Source: Polytrichum commune
Lineage: Eukaryota; Streptophyta; Polytrichopsida; Polytrichales; Polytrichaceae
DNA length: 64,000 bases
Direction of reading: 5' to 3'
NCBI GenBank assembly: GCA_950295325.1
Contig: OX485808.1
Location: 21,970,527-22,034,526, forward strand
Shown in pieces: positions 28,801-43,800 of this stretch (position 1 is its first letter; each line of letters starts with the position of its first letter). The notes below the pieces were generated by a model that saw only the letters and a list, made by a program, of their open reading frames with translations, was not told the origin of the DNA and did no database searches. The translations under genes were made by a program, and so were the position numbers.

Positions 28801-31800
28801 ACATGAAGAGGATCGACAGAGGCTTAGAGGATCCAATTCAAGAGATTATGTGTGAGCCCAAAAAGTTGTGCTCACATGGTTGTTAGTTTCACCATAAATG
28901 TAAGAGATGGAAAACAAATTTAATAAGGTCAACCTTACCTTTGGGAAGTGGTAAGGCAAATTAAATAAAAAGAAAAAGAGTTAAGCACACTTGAAGGGTG
29001 TGGGCAAGTGGGTCTTGGAAAGAAAGGGCAAGGAAGGAGTCCAAACCCGTTTTTCTTTCCGGGCGGCCCGAAAGATGCCGGGCAAGGCGAAAAAAAAGGA
29101 GAGGCTTGGAGGGGTCTCGGAGGGCAAGGAGGAGAGGCCTCATTATGCAATGGGTAGAGGGAGAGAGGGACGAGAGGCGGAGCCCTGCCAAAACGGAGAG
29201 AGAAGGCGAGACTAGGTCTAAGGAAGGAGGCACTCTCATGCTGTCGAATGCGGCCGCATTCGTGCCTTGGCGTTAGGATTGCACACTAAAGGGGGGCAGA
29301 GAGAACTTAGAGTTCCGACGATGCACAGTTGAATCACGGAGTGACATCCAATGGCTTGCCGAGGAGATCAGAAGTGAGAGGAAGAGCCAAGGAGGTGGAT
29401 GAGGAGGACGTTGCTCCAGTGGGGAGTAGAAGAGCGAGGAGTGGAAATGAGATCCAGCGCCAGGAGGTCGGGAATGCGAGAGGCAATGGAGTAAGGAAGG
29501 CGGATCGGAAGGGATTTCCGAGGAATCAAGGGATCTCCGATTTCCGCGGGGGATACTCGGCGGGGAATTCAGTAAGGAACGAAGGGAGATCAGGATGCTT
29601 GCGGGAAGCGGTATGAGACTCGGGGAGAGAATTTGGGCAAATCAGCAGTCTCTTGGCTCGAGGCAGCGGAACCCCAGGGTTGTTGCTGCGGTGAACTGAT
29701 CGACAGGGGAGTCATAATGAATCCCAAACGCGGAGGGGGGAGGATGAAGGTTGGGAAGTAGGTTGCTATGGCAAGTTGTTTTTGGGGCGCAGTCGCTCAA
29801 AGGGACTGCTACCCCGGAAGGTGTCGGTGGTACACACCAAGCCAATCGATGCAAATGCCGACCATGAATTCATAGCAGAAGAGAAGGAGGCATGACTAGC
29901 AGTTGGACTTAGCCACGAGTGCTCAAGACTTGCGAGGGCACCAAGGCCAGCTCCCACCGACCACGGAGACGCACAGTGAGTGTTGCTGAGGTTGCGCCAG
30001 AAGGGATAGCGAAAATCATGCACATACCTCGCTGCGGCAACGACAACGGGACAGAGACACAACGAAGAGAAGGAGTCGTCTTAGAAAAGCATCGGGATGA
30101 AAGTGGTGGCAGTTGAATTCGGGCTCCATCCGGGTGAAGAAAGAAGGTAAGCAGACAAGAGGACGTGCTGCAACCTTCATCACGGTCGGAATAATTGTGG
30201 CAAGTGGGTGATCAGAGAATTTGAGGGGACGTTGCGGTAGGGTGCCTAGTGGTCGCGTAATGTGGAAGTAACGGGAATAAAGTCAATGACCAGGGAGGAA
30301 ACTAACAAGCACACAAGAAGGGCTGGCTGGAGAAAGGTAAGGCAAGTAGCATCGGAGGGAAGGGGTCGACTGCAATCGTGCCTCCAACATTGCCAGGATT
30401 TGTTCCATCATTGTGGCTTGCATGGGTTGCTTCCAGCAGCCATGAAGAATGGTGGCACGATTGTGCGCGGAGGAAGTTGAGGGCCGAGGATTGCTGACAG
30501 AAAAAAAGGGATACCTAGGGGCAATACTCCGAGGAGAGAGTTCGAGGCTTGGGCAAGGAGGGCGGCAGCTAGAGGGCAGGAGTTGAGCAAGCTCTGTTTC
30601 ATGTGAGCTAACTGGTCGAATTGGAAGTGACCAGGGGGCTTACGCTACTCAAGGTGCGGTAAGAGGTGACCATGGGCCATTGAAGGCTTGAAACTGTGGC
30701 CACACTTAGTAGGGGGTGTGAATTAGGTGACTAGTTGCGGTCTCCGCTTGTGGAGAGTTGGCTCAATTAGGTTAGAACGTGGTAGTAATTAAAGTGATTC
30801 ATTACTAAGGGGTATTGGTTGATGATTGAGCATTTGTGAATGCTTGTAATTTCTAATAAAAAGAAAAGGTGTTATACACACCACTTCTCCCATTTCTTTG
30901 ATCATGTTTGCACATGTAAATGGTATGCTTGAATGTAGCACATGATCCCCAACCCGGACTATGACGCAATTGAAGGGTGGGGGTGATTGTGACTTACATA
31001 ATTGGTGCGTCTGCCGGGAGCGAGGAGGTCACAATTGTTGGAAGCGGATGCGGTGATGGAAGAGGACTTCGATTGAGGTAAACAACTTCAACTCTAACTT
31101 GCACATTGTTGTTTGATTGTATTTAAATAGGAGTAATCACAAATTTCAATTAATGATAACAATAATGACAAAATAAAGATAAAGATAAAGATAAATTTAT
31201 TTACTTGGTTGATTAGATGAATAACTAGATAATTGGCTAGTTATTTAAGTAGTTAATTAGTGAATTAATTAATGACGTAATTAATTACTTAATTACTCAA
31301 TTAATTATTCACTTAATTAAATGAAATTAACTCAAAGTTACTTCTAGTCAATTAAGTTACTTTGGTGTTTTCCGCCACTTTTTGACCGCGGTTGTGGAGA
31401 GTTACCAGGTAAGTTCTTTCATCGTAACTTTTATTTTTATTGCAATAAAAATTTAATTTTTACCGAGCAGCAGCGCACAATTTATTCTCATTTTTTTTCT
31501 TTTCTGTTTAGGATTAGAATGTAATTGCTAGCTGCAATCAGGTGGGGAGCTAGGGGGGAGTGTGAGTTCACTCCGATCTCCCAACACTAGCACAAAGTGT
31601 TGGGAGAATCCCTCCTACTTCTACCCCTACCTATATATATCGTGATCATTATACTGAGTTTAAAAATTATGCTCAACGGGAATTTGGCTTACAATTAAGA
31701 TGTTTTAGGAAAATCGTTAGATTAGTAATAGAGAATTTTAGCGAAAAACCATTTACATTAAAGTAGGTTGGCTAAGGGTATTTTACCCGTGGGATTAAAA

Positions 31801-34800
31801 TTTTGGGCATGTAGAATTTAGAAACGAAAGGAATGAAAGACAAATAGCCTTACCCAAATCGGAAGTACGAAAGTAGTGGGCTAGTAAGTAGGTAGGTTAA
31901 GTTAGGAACAACCAATTCAAGCAAGTAAAAGTCAAGCGACGACGGGAAGAAAATGTTATTTTGGAAGAGGCCAAGAAAGAAAAAGTAACAACTACGAGTG
32001 TAAGGGATCTTATCAATTAGGACAAGGGCGCCATGTCCCACCATTGCCTACAAAAAATGTAGTTCAAACAGAAATGAAAAAACCTTTCTAAGGGCTGAGA
32101 AACGAGAACCTTCTGTAAATAAAAGGAAAAATGGTCCAAACCTTCATTTGAAAGGTGATAAAAATCTCCTCTTCCTATTTGAATGTTCTTTCCGAATTTT
32201 CATTTTTAAACGGCGAGAATATTATCTTTCAGTTTCTTTCATTCAATATAGGTATAACTTAAAGTTCTTATAGTTAGAACCCTGAAGACAAGTTAATATA
32301 TTTTTTAAGACACCCTTAAGTAGTTGTGTTACTTTCAATCGAGTATACTAGATATATTCATTACAATTTCGCCTTCAGATTTTGAGTGAATTTAAATATT
32401 TATGTTAGCTTTTAAAAAGTATCTAAGTTTGTTCAAATTAAAATAAAAAGGTAAAATGAATGACTGTTTAAATGAAGGTATTTAGTTCCCACTCCATTTA
32501 GAAGCGCTAACTTTACAAGCACCTAATTAAACGACAAATTGTTCAGTTGCTTTGATATTTGGGTGTGATAAAAGTCTCTTTGTATATGTAACTAAATGAT
32601 ATATATGGACGGAATTTTGATGATCGCAATAATTTCATATTGGCAAGCCAAAAATCATAACAATGATCACAAATCGACAATCGTTCGGAATGTAAAATAA
32701 ATATATCGTGAAAATAAATATGAGTTTTTTCCTCATACAGTTTTAAATATAAATGAGATATTAAAAAAAATGTGTTAGTTTTTATAAATATTTTGCATAA
32801 TAATATTTTTAAAATTTAAAATTTTAAAGTATTTATTAAATTTTTACATTTAATTATCTTCATATAATATAATCATGTCAATCATATTTGAATTTTAAAT
32901 CTTATATTATTATAAAATTATAAAAATCAATAATCATGCATAATATTTTGTCTTATGCTAGCATAAGATTGAATGTGATAAATAAATAAATTATTATTAC
33001 AATTATTATTAATGTTATTTATATATATTCTTAAATATCATATAAACATAAATTATATATGTTTGTATAAACATATACATTTATTATACCCTCTATCATC
33101 TGCTATCTTGAATAGCAACTGGGAACTTGTTCAAGGCTAGATTTGCTGATCGTAAATTCTTAAAGCATATATTTCTTACTTTACCCTCAAGCAAACCATC
33201 CCCAACGTTAAACTTTGGTGCACGGGGACTGTGAGGCCAAACCCCCCACCCTTAAGCGTCCGTAGTCCGAGTAGTGGGTTTGGGCTCACATTCCTCCGCG
33301 GTATTGGATTTGGACTTGGATGAGTCCATAGTGCAAGGTTCACCCTTCAAGTGGTCTTGGATTTAACTGGAATTTCACTTTTAACAACTCAATGTACGAT
33401 TTCAATACGTATGTGGAGAATGCACAAGTTAACTATGTTATTTTAACCTCCTTATGCTCGGGTGCTATTTTGTCTTTGTTTGCTTCTAACGTCCATCCGG
33501 CTGCTTTAGCTACACAAGCCCTTAAGGATATCCCTCTCCTAAATGGAGTCCGTGCCGTTGACTCTATACTACCACTTGAACTATCACTTGTGTATTCCGT
33601 ATCGCTACTATAAGAGGTCTCACTTGGTGTCTCCATACCGTACATAAGCCTTTAAGTATTAAGAAATACTTATGTGACTTATGTCAATCTCTCCCTCGCA
33701 CCTTTGGTCTTTGCTTCCTTTGTCTTGCCATCGCGAGAGTGCTCCACATTCTCCATTAAGTTGTGCACGTGGTTTATTTTTAAAGAGAGGATGCAAGTGT
33801 TAAAAAAAACACTATTCTCTATAGTCAATCTCAAATACATTTACTTGTGAAAGCCACACATAACACTAACTAGCATAATGTAACTAACTACTTGTCTATG
33901 AGCTAATTAGGTAGGCTATCTACTAAGCTCCTTCATGAACCCATCTCTTTACTTTCTAATTGCATAAACCTAGCTCCTTCATAAACCCAGCTCCTTCATA
34001 AACCCAGCTTCTTAGCTTCTAACTAAACAAACCCAGCTCCTTCATGAACCCAGCTCCTTAGCTTCTAACTAAACAAACCCAGGTCCTTCATAAACCCAGC
34101 TCTTTACTTTCTAACTAAACAAACCCAGCTCCTTCATAAACCCAGCTCTTTACTTTCTAACTAAACAAACCCAGCTCCTTCATAAACCCACAACTTTGTA
34201 GTTGTAATCCCCAACTACCTCACTAATTATTCAAGCCCTTAACTAATCTTCCTACCTAATTTCCCTAATTCTACTAACAACCCCTTTCTAATCACACAAT
34301 TCTTCTCTAATCCTAAAATCCTAAAATCCTAGAGAGGAGAGGGGGAGAGAGAATTTCCTAACTTCACTAAGACTAACTAATCCACACAAGTATATTTTTG
34401 CACTCATCACAACATCAAGTGCTCAACTCTTAAACATGGAACTTGCAACCACGTGTATTCAAAACATGAACTTTAAGTACCACAAATTGGAATCATGAAT
34501 TAACTTTAAAATCCTTCACGTCAACACTAATTCTACCAAGAGGTCAAGCCCTCTTCAAGGCTAACAAGCCTTGGCTCTCAAACTAAAAACTAAGCACACA
34601 CATGTGCTTCAATATGGCTTCCCACACCCACACTTATAACTCGTGGGGTGCCTTGGAGCACAAAGGAAAGAGAGGATGAGTGAGGGAAGAATGAGGGATT
34701 ATATAGTAAGCTTGAGGGGGTGAGCACCCTCAAGGCTCACGATAAGCCCTTGAGATTTCCTCCTACTTAGTAGGCGCCAATCCTATCTTCTAAGCCTTCC

Positions 34801-37800
34801 TCCCTCAAATGATCAACAAGGATCCTAATTCGAACATTTAACTAGCCTTGGCTTTCTACCTACCACACTTTACCAAACTTGGGATGCTTCAACCCAAACT
34901 TAGCCTCCTTCGCTTTCCGCCGCCATAACTTTCTCCCCTTACTTTCCCAAATCGTCGCTCACCACTTAATTCAAACCACGATGCTTAACTCGTGATTTGA
35001 TTGGTGCTTTGAGAATTTGCTTATCCTCCACCTTGCATTCTTCCTTGGGCCTTCCCCATTAAGTGGCCATGATGAGGTGGTCCACTTGTGCGCTTCATGT
35101 GATCCTCCATTCATCCCAATTCGAATGCACTTGCCTCTTGAGTCACTTTGGTTGTCTCCATCCATTTGTACTAGCCTACTCACTAACTACTCAATCCAAG
35201 TTCTCCTTACCTATCCTCATTCATTCAAATCCTTCCGAAGGTAAAAACACAATAACAACTCACATCCTAGCCTCTTACAACATGGTACTTCTAAGACTAA
35301 CATTTCACTCTTTTTATATTTTTGTGAAGTAACATGCTACTTCAAAGTGCATCAACTAACGTTTCAAGGGTCTAAGACTAAATGTGGGCACCCTTTTGGG
35401 CTCACAGGGACCCTCACAATGAACCCTAGCCAACCTCATTCTTGACCAATACCAAAATGTCAAAAGTCATTAACTTGAAAGCCTTAGCCGAGAATGTCGC
35501 GATGGCTATCAATCCAAAAAATGGATCATTCGGAGTGTGATTACAGACACTTAAACAACCAAAGGTCCAGTTTACCTTCAAGTCCCGAGACCGATCGGAC
35601 CACATTGGATCAAGCAAAGAAGAGGAAAGATTGGCCATAATAGGAACGGCCTTAGACGTCGATTTTTTTTTCGAAAGCATAATGTATTCTTGGACGTTCG
35701 GATGACCTTGGTAAACCACCTATTAGCCATAAATTCATCTTTACCCGCAAGCTAGACTTACAAGGACGGATACCTAGATACAAGGTAAGATTAGACGCCG
35801 AAGACTTTATTCAAAGACCCAGGGTAGAATTGTGATGGATAAGTGTTAAATATAAATGAAAGGTGAATATGATGAAATGTTGAATATCAAAAAATAATAA
35901 ATAAAATTAAAAAGTTAATTCACACATTAAAAATACATCTAGATAAATTTAAAAATAAAAAATAAAAGTTGGTATTTACAATATGTATGATGATAAAATT
36001 GGAATTTGAACTAAGAGCTAAATACCTACAAAAAAATAAAGAGGTAAAACAATGTGAGCGTCAAAATTGTCCCAACAATATTTTCGCAAAACTATTAGAT
36101 TAGTAATAGGAAAATTTAGTAGGAAAAAATTTAGATTAAGGTAGGTTGGCTAGGGGTGTTTAACTTTTGGGGTAAAACTCTTGGTCGAGTAGAACTCAGA
36201 AACTGAAGGTGTAAAAAGAAAATGCCCTTTACCCGAATCGGAAGTGTGAAAGTAGTGGGCTAGTTAGTAAGTAGGGTAAGTTAGGAACAACCAATTCAAG
36301 CAAATAAAAGTCAATTGATGTATGATATTTTCGCAAGTGCAGGTGGTTGCAACAGCCAAAAAACAGTCAAAACCTTCCACTTTCTCGGCAGACGATCTTG
36401 TAGAACTAATGGGTTATGGGGTAGGAGAGGAGGGAAAACTTACTGCGTATGCGAAGGTGAAGAATGTGGAGGGGGGGACATTGCACGGTGCCATAATATA
36501 CGAAGGTTGTGTCTTTAAAAGTGCAGAAGAGCGAGGACGACGAATATGTCCTCTTCAAGAGTGTGGAGATGGATGATCCTCCGTTGCAGAAGATCGGAGA
36601 AGTTGTGAGAAATTTCAAATGTGGCCCACCAAGGTTCTACGTCATTCAACTATACAATCGTAGTTGAGTGCAAGAAATACATATATATATACATACGTGC
36701 CTTGATGTAAATAATTCTAATAAAGTAGTCACATGAGATCATATGATGTAGCTCATTGTTTACTGACAGTTTGTAGTAAAATGTCCGAAATTGATGATAA
36801 TACCTAGTACATGAACTTTTGGAATAAGGCCTTTGGGCAAGGTGAAGTTGTCCACATTCAACAACACCTTATTGGCCCACCTCATACTCCACTTCGCGTC
36901 TTCCGGCATTGATTTGCACTCCGTAGCACCTTCGGGCTTTCTCCACCAACAACTTGGTCATCTCCAAGACTTGTTTACCATCCTTGGCCAAGTCCTCACC
37001 ATCTTGGTTGAACTCTAGTGTTGAATGTGCCCCCTCGAGAGCTAGGTTAATAGGTTGGAGCGCATCCACTCCATAAGCCACCACGAAAGACCACCCCTTG
37101 GTAGCCAAGTGCGTGGCTACATTGCAATTACACTCCACTCGACCCACATAGTCCGCCCAATCTCCTTGGTCCGCCCCCACCAAGTTCCTCAAGTATTGCT
37201 TCAAGACTCCATTCACATGCTCCGCTTTTCATTCATTTGGGAATGTAAGACCGTGCTAAACCTTAGTTTCATTCCGACCTCCTTAGAGAAATGCATTGAA
37301 AATGCACTTGTGAACTTTGGATCTTGATCCCACACAATCACTTGTGGCAACCCGTAATGCCTCAACCATCCTTTGAGAAAAGGCTATGCGGTCTCCAACG
37401 CGGTGGCGGTTCCCACAATCGGCACCATGTGTGCGAACTTGGCAAACCGCTCTACCATCAACAAGATGGCATCATACCCATGTGACTCCGGCAAACTTGT
37501 GATCAAGTCCATGCACATACTATGCCATGGCGCCGACGGGATAGGCAACGGTTGCAAGAAACCGCCTTGCTTTTGGTAAGAGGCTCGGTTCACTTGGCAC
37601 TTTATTCACGCCTTCACAAAGTGGGTTATATCCTCCTTTATGCACCCCCAATGGTACCTCTTTGACACCATTCTATGGCGGTTGTTTCTTTCTCCTTTAT
37701 GGCCGGCAATAGGACTATCATATTCCTCCTTCAAAACCGATAGCCTCAACTTGCCTTGTGGCACATACACCCAACTTTGCTTGCACTTGAACAATCCGTC

Positions 37801-40800
37801 CACCAACTTAACCTCTTTGAGCACCTTGCTCTTGCGAAGCTCACCTAAAAGCTTTTGTGCTTTGGGGTAGTTAATTTACCCCTCCCGTATCTTGCATTAC
37901 AAGTTTCCTTCGCCGGCACACATTAGCCACAAGGTTTGGATGGTTCTCATTGCTTGGAACTCTTCCGGTCTACTTCGCGCATCCGGCACCACATTTCCAC
38001 GGTCCGGTTTGTGGATCAAATCCACGTTCATAAGCGCCAAACTATCATGCCACCGCAATGACTTGGCGCTCACTTGCGCTTGAATGTCAAAATTCTTTTA
38101 GGACACATTGTCCATATAGACCTTTGCTTTGTGCGACCCCAAATAGTGTCGCCACATCTTCAAGTAATGCACTACGGCAAAGAAGTTGTTTGGCATGAGT
38201 TGGTTGTCTTCTTTGACAACCATCGAGCTTCATGCTCCCATATGCAATGGCTATCCATCTTAAATCAACAATCCGCCATTGGCAAAGTCATTCACCCCCG
38301 TATGCACCTCAAAAGGTTTGTCAAGCTCCGCGAACTTGAGCACGGGCGTCTAAGAACACTTGCTCTCAAGCTCCCCAAAGACTTGGTGGCAAGGCTCATC
38401 CCACTCTTGGGATAGCCATTTCTTTCACAAGTCGGATAAGGTCGGATAACCATCAAGCTTAACGCTCTCATATGCAATGGCCATCCATCTTACATTAACC
38501 ATCCGCCAATGGCAAAGTCACTCGCCCCCCCGTATGCACCTCAAAAGGTTTGTCAAGCTCCGCGAACTTGAACACGGGTGGCAAAGACAATTTTGTATTA
38601 AGCTCCCCAAAGACTTTGGGGCAAGGCTCATCCCACTCTTGAGATAGCCATTTCTTTCACAAGTCGCATAAGGTTTGACAACCTTTAAGCTTAATGCTCC
38701 CATATGCAATGGGCATCCATCTTGGATCAACATCCGCCAATGGTAAAGTCACCCGCCCCCGTATGCACCTCCAAAGGTTTGTCAAATTTCGCAAATTTGA
38801 GCACGGGCGGCGAAGAGAACTTGGTCTTAAGCTTCCCAAAGACTTGGAGACAAGGCTCAACCCACTCTTGGGATAGCCATTTCTTTCACAAGTCGCATAA
38901 GGTTCGACAACCATGGAGCTTAATGCTCCCATAAGCAATGGTCATCCATCATGGATCAACATCCGCCAATGGTAAAGTCACTCGCCCCCGTATGCACCTC
39001 AAAAGGTTTGTCAAAGTCCGCGAACTTAAGCACGGGCGGCGAAGAGAACTTGTTTTTGAGCTCCCCAAAGGCTTGGTGACAAGGCTCATCCCACTCTTGG
39101 GATAGCCATTTTCCTCAATAAGTTGAATAAGGTCCTAGCAACCTTAGAAAACTCTCGAATGAAGTGGTGGGAGTAATTGACTAGGCCAACAAATGACCTA
39201 AGCCATTTTTGAATGAAGGGCCAATTGTCCTTTTGGATTGCCTTGACATTCTTCATGTTCGTCCACCAACTCCCTTTGTCACCACATACCTCAAGAACTC
39301 AATATCTCGTTGAGCAAAGTTATTTTTCACTCCTTGGCGGTAACTTTTTAGGCAACACATTGGTGAATATATCATTGTATCTCACCAACATCACACCAAT
39401 GTTGTTTGGAGGAGGCCCATCTTTCCTAGCCTCCCCATACGTTCCTTGGAGTTGCTCCAATTGAACCACGACCATTATGCTTTCTATTTTTCATTTGGTC
39501 CATTAAGACCAAATTCAACTTAGGTCCTCCTACCATAGGAGTCCTTGTCAATTTGAACTTCAATTCTTTGCCATTATGACACATCATAATGCACCGCAAG
39601 CACACCGGCTTGCACCTCACATCTATCATGTGAGTTTCAAAGAAGGCGGCCTTCACAATGACATGCATTTCATCTATTTCACTTGGTGTGAAATTTTGAC
39701 AAAAATCCAATGTCCCACATTGAAAGGTTACATGCATCGTGGCCTCCTTTCTCTCATGCGGTTTGCCCTTTCCAAACCGCACCTTGGTGGGCTTGCCCGC
39801 TCTATCAATCGGCAAGCCCCAACTCCCTTGTGAGTTTTGGGCTCAAGAAGGAATGGCTTGCCTCTTTGTCAACACATGAGACTTGGCCTCGGCTTAAGGC
39901 TACTAGCCTTGGCCACAAAGCCATCGTCCAACATTCCGTCCTTGGCAACTTGGCTTGGCTTGGTCCGCAAACCCAACTTTAAACATTCCGTCCGCGGGAC
40001 AATTTGGTTTGGTGCCACAAAACCAATTTCTAATAGTTTGTCCGCGGAACAAACATGATTTGCCTTGGTAGCACAACGCCACCTTTCACACTTTGTCCGC
40101 GGCACGAACATGAATTGCCTTGGTAGGATCAACCCACCTCCCAACATTCCGTCCGCGGCACGACTATGTTTTGCCTTGGTATAATGGGCCAAACTACTTT
40201 CGCCCATTTCTTTGGGACCAATATCGGCTAAAACCCACTTTGTGGTGATGCGCCGCCCAACTTCTTTTCGGGACCATCGGCTTCAATGTTCTTCAAATCT
40301 TAAAGATTCCCGATACGTCCTCAAGAAGCTTTGGGGAGTTGAACATGGTATTCACCACCCGCTTTTGAAACCCCATCTAAAACGATGTGTTTCTTAGCCA
40401 ACTAGTCAATCTTAGTTGTGCCATTCATTATGGTGGTTAAATCGCAGACATAGGCCTAAAAGCCTTGAGTGCCCCATTCGCACCCATTCCAACTTCACCA
40501 CATTCTAAGCAATTTGGATTGGAATTTCAATCCAATATTACCACCGTCCAAGCTTTCGGATGCATTCGGTATTCTAGCCCCCGAATACTTTTCGAGGTTT
40601 ATGGGAGCCCTTTCAAAGCACTCCTCCATTTTCCTCACCGAATCCACACTCATGCCCACCATTGTCATTAGAATCAATGGTATGGTCACAATCCACTTGC
40701 ACATGATCCTTGTTCCAATTTGAGCCTCACAACCTTTTGGAAACCCTGGGCTCACCATCATAACCCGCATTTTTGATAGCCATGTTTCCCTCAAAGTGCG

Positions 40801-43800
40801 AGCTCAAAACTTGGAACCCTGCTCTGATACCAAGTGTCGCAACCCTTGCTAGGTCCCTTAATAATCTTGCCAATTTTCGTTTCTAGCAAGGGTTGCGACA
40901 GTTATAGTGTATTCGCTAGGGTTACAGTGTGTGGGGATGGCACTTGCAGTCCATGGAGGCTCCGCACTAGAATCGGTGAGGATTGTTAGTGGGCGAGGTT
41001 CATTTAGCAAAGGTTGTTTACGGTTTAGGGTGTTTTGCGAATGCGTCCGCAGTGTGGGGATGGCATTCGCCGACCATTGAAGTGCGCAATAGGATCTGCT
41101 TTGCCTGTTTTGGGGTTTGGGGTGATTTTGCAAAGCCAGTTTGAGGTTTAGGTTTAGTTTCAGGTTCAGCCAACAACATAGAATGTGTTCTATGGCTCTT
41201 GTCGAGATTGGGCGCAAGGGAATATAGATCTGCAATTCCTGTTTATATTAGTACTGCTGGTATTGATGTTTACAAGGTTTACAGGCCCATAACGTCTTAC
41301 ACATGGTTTTAGTACTGTTGGTATTGATGTTTAGCGTGTTTGCATCTGCAGGACATGTTGCTGGTTTTATTAGTGTGGTATTCATGTGTAGGTAGAGCAA
41401 CCAGAGGGTTTAAGGAATGCGCATGCGCAATTCATGTTGCTGGTTTTAGTAGTGTTGGTATTGATGCTCATGTATTGCAACCACAGGGTTAAGGGAGTAT
41501 GGATCTGCAATTCATGTACGACGTTTTAGTAGTGCTGGAATTTAGTGAATTTAGTAGTGTTGGAATTTTAGTAGGGCTCGAATTTAGTAGTGCTGGAATT
41601 TGCATCTGCAAGACATGTTGCTGGTTTTACTACTTTGGGTATTGATGTTTAAGAAGAGCAACCAGAGGGTTTAGGGAAAATACATGTTCAGGAGATTGTA
41701 GGGTGGACAGCCATGGTTGTTGGCACAAATACTCCCCGGGAGGGACGCTCCTATCACCAAGGGCGCATGCTCATCCCTCTTCCCCGCGCCTCAATCTGCC
41801 ACCCCCTCCCCTCCTGCATGTTGGCACCTCAGTATGCGTTGTTTCGGGCCATTGACTTGCATTGTGCTCTGCAGACTATGGGAGCCGAGGGAGAAGTGTC
41901 GTTGCCTGCAGAGGACGAGGTCACATATTTTGTGAACATGGATTCACAAGGTTGGGTGGTGCAGACCGTCAGGAGGTGTGTGTACATCGAGCTCAAGCTG
42001 GAATGTACTCGCAATCGATGTAGAGATGGCCAGAAGTCTAGGGATGACTGGTTGTGCGTCTACTGCAGGGGATCTTTTCCAAACAAGTTGCGTTTGACGG
42101 ATCATAGAGTGGGGGGTTGCCCATGTGGCCCTGTGGACTCAACTGGTGCAAGAGTGGAGCTCCCTGTCTACCCCAACCTCAAGACGGCCAAACAAGGTAA
42201 AGACCTCAAAGCTGCTTTACAGCGAGGTGAGCGCTCGGTGTGGGACAACTTGCAAGACAATGCAATGTGGCTCGAGCTAAACCCCGAGCTAAAGGTCATC
42301 ACTTACCCCCCCCCCCTTGGAGCGAGAGTGCAGGTGCGGCGATTCATGGCTTCCACAATCGAGCGCTGGAGGCTGCACATTCGAGGTCGGATGGTGGGTC
42401 AGGCTTGAGGGCTGCACATTTGAGGTCAGACGGTGGGTCAGGCTCGACCAGTAGGCCGCCGCGGTCTCCGTTGCGACATCCACCACCACCTCCCGAAGAT
42501 GTCGTGGACCTGGATGATGACGGCACCGACGAGGCAGAAGAGATATGCCAAAAATGTGTTGCGATGCTCCCTCACAATGTGATATGTGCATTTCCCCTCC
42601 GTATGGACCTTCAATGCGCACAAACAAAGACATGTACACACCAGAACATGTTACAAGTCGTGCACGAAACAAAATGTGTTTATTTAGCATGCGTTTCAGA
42701 CAACCTTTACATCTTGTACAATAGCTTGTAGAGGGAATAAGAGTGGGCTGACTACGGGGCCCAGCTTGGCCTGTAAACCTTTATCGGTCGCTGGTAAGCT
42801 TTCAGCAGATTTGGTGGCGGCGGCGTGACGATTGGAGGAGGGGTGGTCAGCTGGCGCACTACCTCTGCATGTCGTCGCTGCAGCCGGCAGTCTGCGCCGG
42901 CGAGAGCAACCTTGGAACGGCGTGTGCTGTGGATGTTAGGGCCAAAGGCGATCGCGGGGAGGTGGGCACACGCTGCTGGTCACCGTAACGTATGGGCGTC
43001 GTTGGAGGGGTGAAGAACTCATCGTCGCTTGAACTGTCTTCTAAGGGCCCGATGGCATCGGGGCATCTGCAAAGCCACTTCCAAACAGATGTGCTAATCC
43101 GTGTGACGTCAAAACGTGCCATGCTGAGGGAAAACGGGGTATCTGGGCAGCTAAGGGAAGAGGGACTTGTTGGAGACTGCTAGTGCACCTTGAAGCCTAA
43201 CCATGTGGACCTAATGCGGAAGAATGGGACCAGGGTCGCTCAAAGCAGGTCCTCACCTTATATACCCTAAACCACGCTACGTCATCCCGCATGTGGGAAG
43301 TGTCGTAACCTGCAGGCAGTGTTGTAACATGTATCCATTACAACATGTGGTTGACTGTCAATATTTCTCTACCGGCGTTGCTCCAAAAAATCCTTCCTGC
43401 GCTTCAGGGACATGTTGCTGCCATCGTCATTTGGCAAGAAATGCAAGTCCGGTTGGAAGGGCTCCACCAACCCATGTTTGATATGAGCTAGCAATGTCTG
43501 CTGCTTCCCCCGGACAACGTGGAAGTCTGCCAATAGGTGTTTTAGCAGGAAAGTGTCACCCATGGCTACGTCCATGAACTCTGCGGCAAGCTTGCGGACA
43601 TGTTCTTCGATGTCCTCTTCGGAAGGTGTCACCCGTTGGCTGCCACTAGCAGGATTTGGTGTGGGGGTGGGCACTGGTGGTCCGATATCGTAACAATCAT
43701 CAGGAAAATGCACAACAGGCTCCAACATGTTTCCACGGCCACCCTCGGTTGTGCCTGCAAGGGATCCACAGTAACGTATGATGGTTCCCTCTGCAAGGCT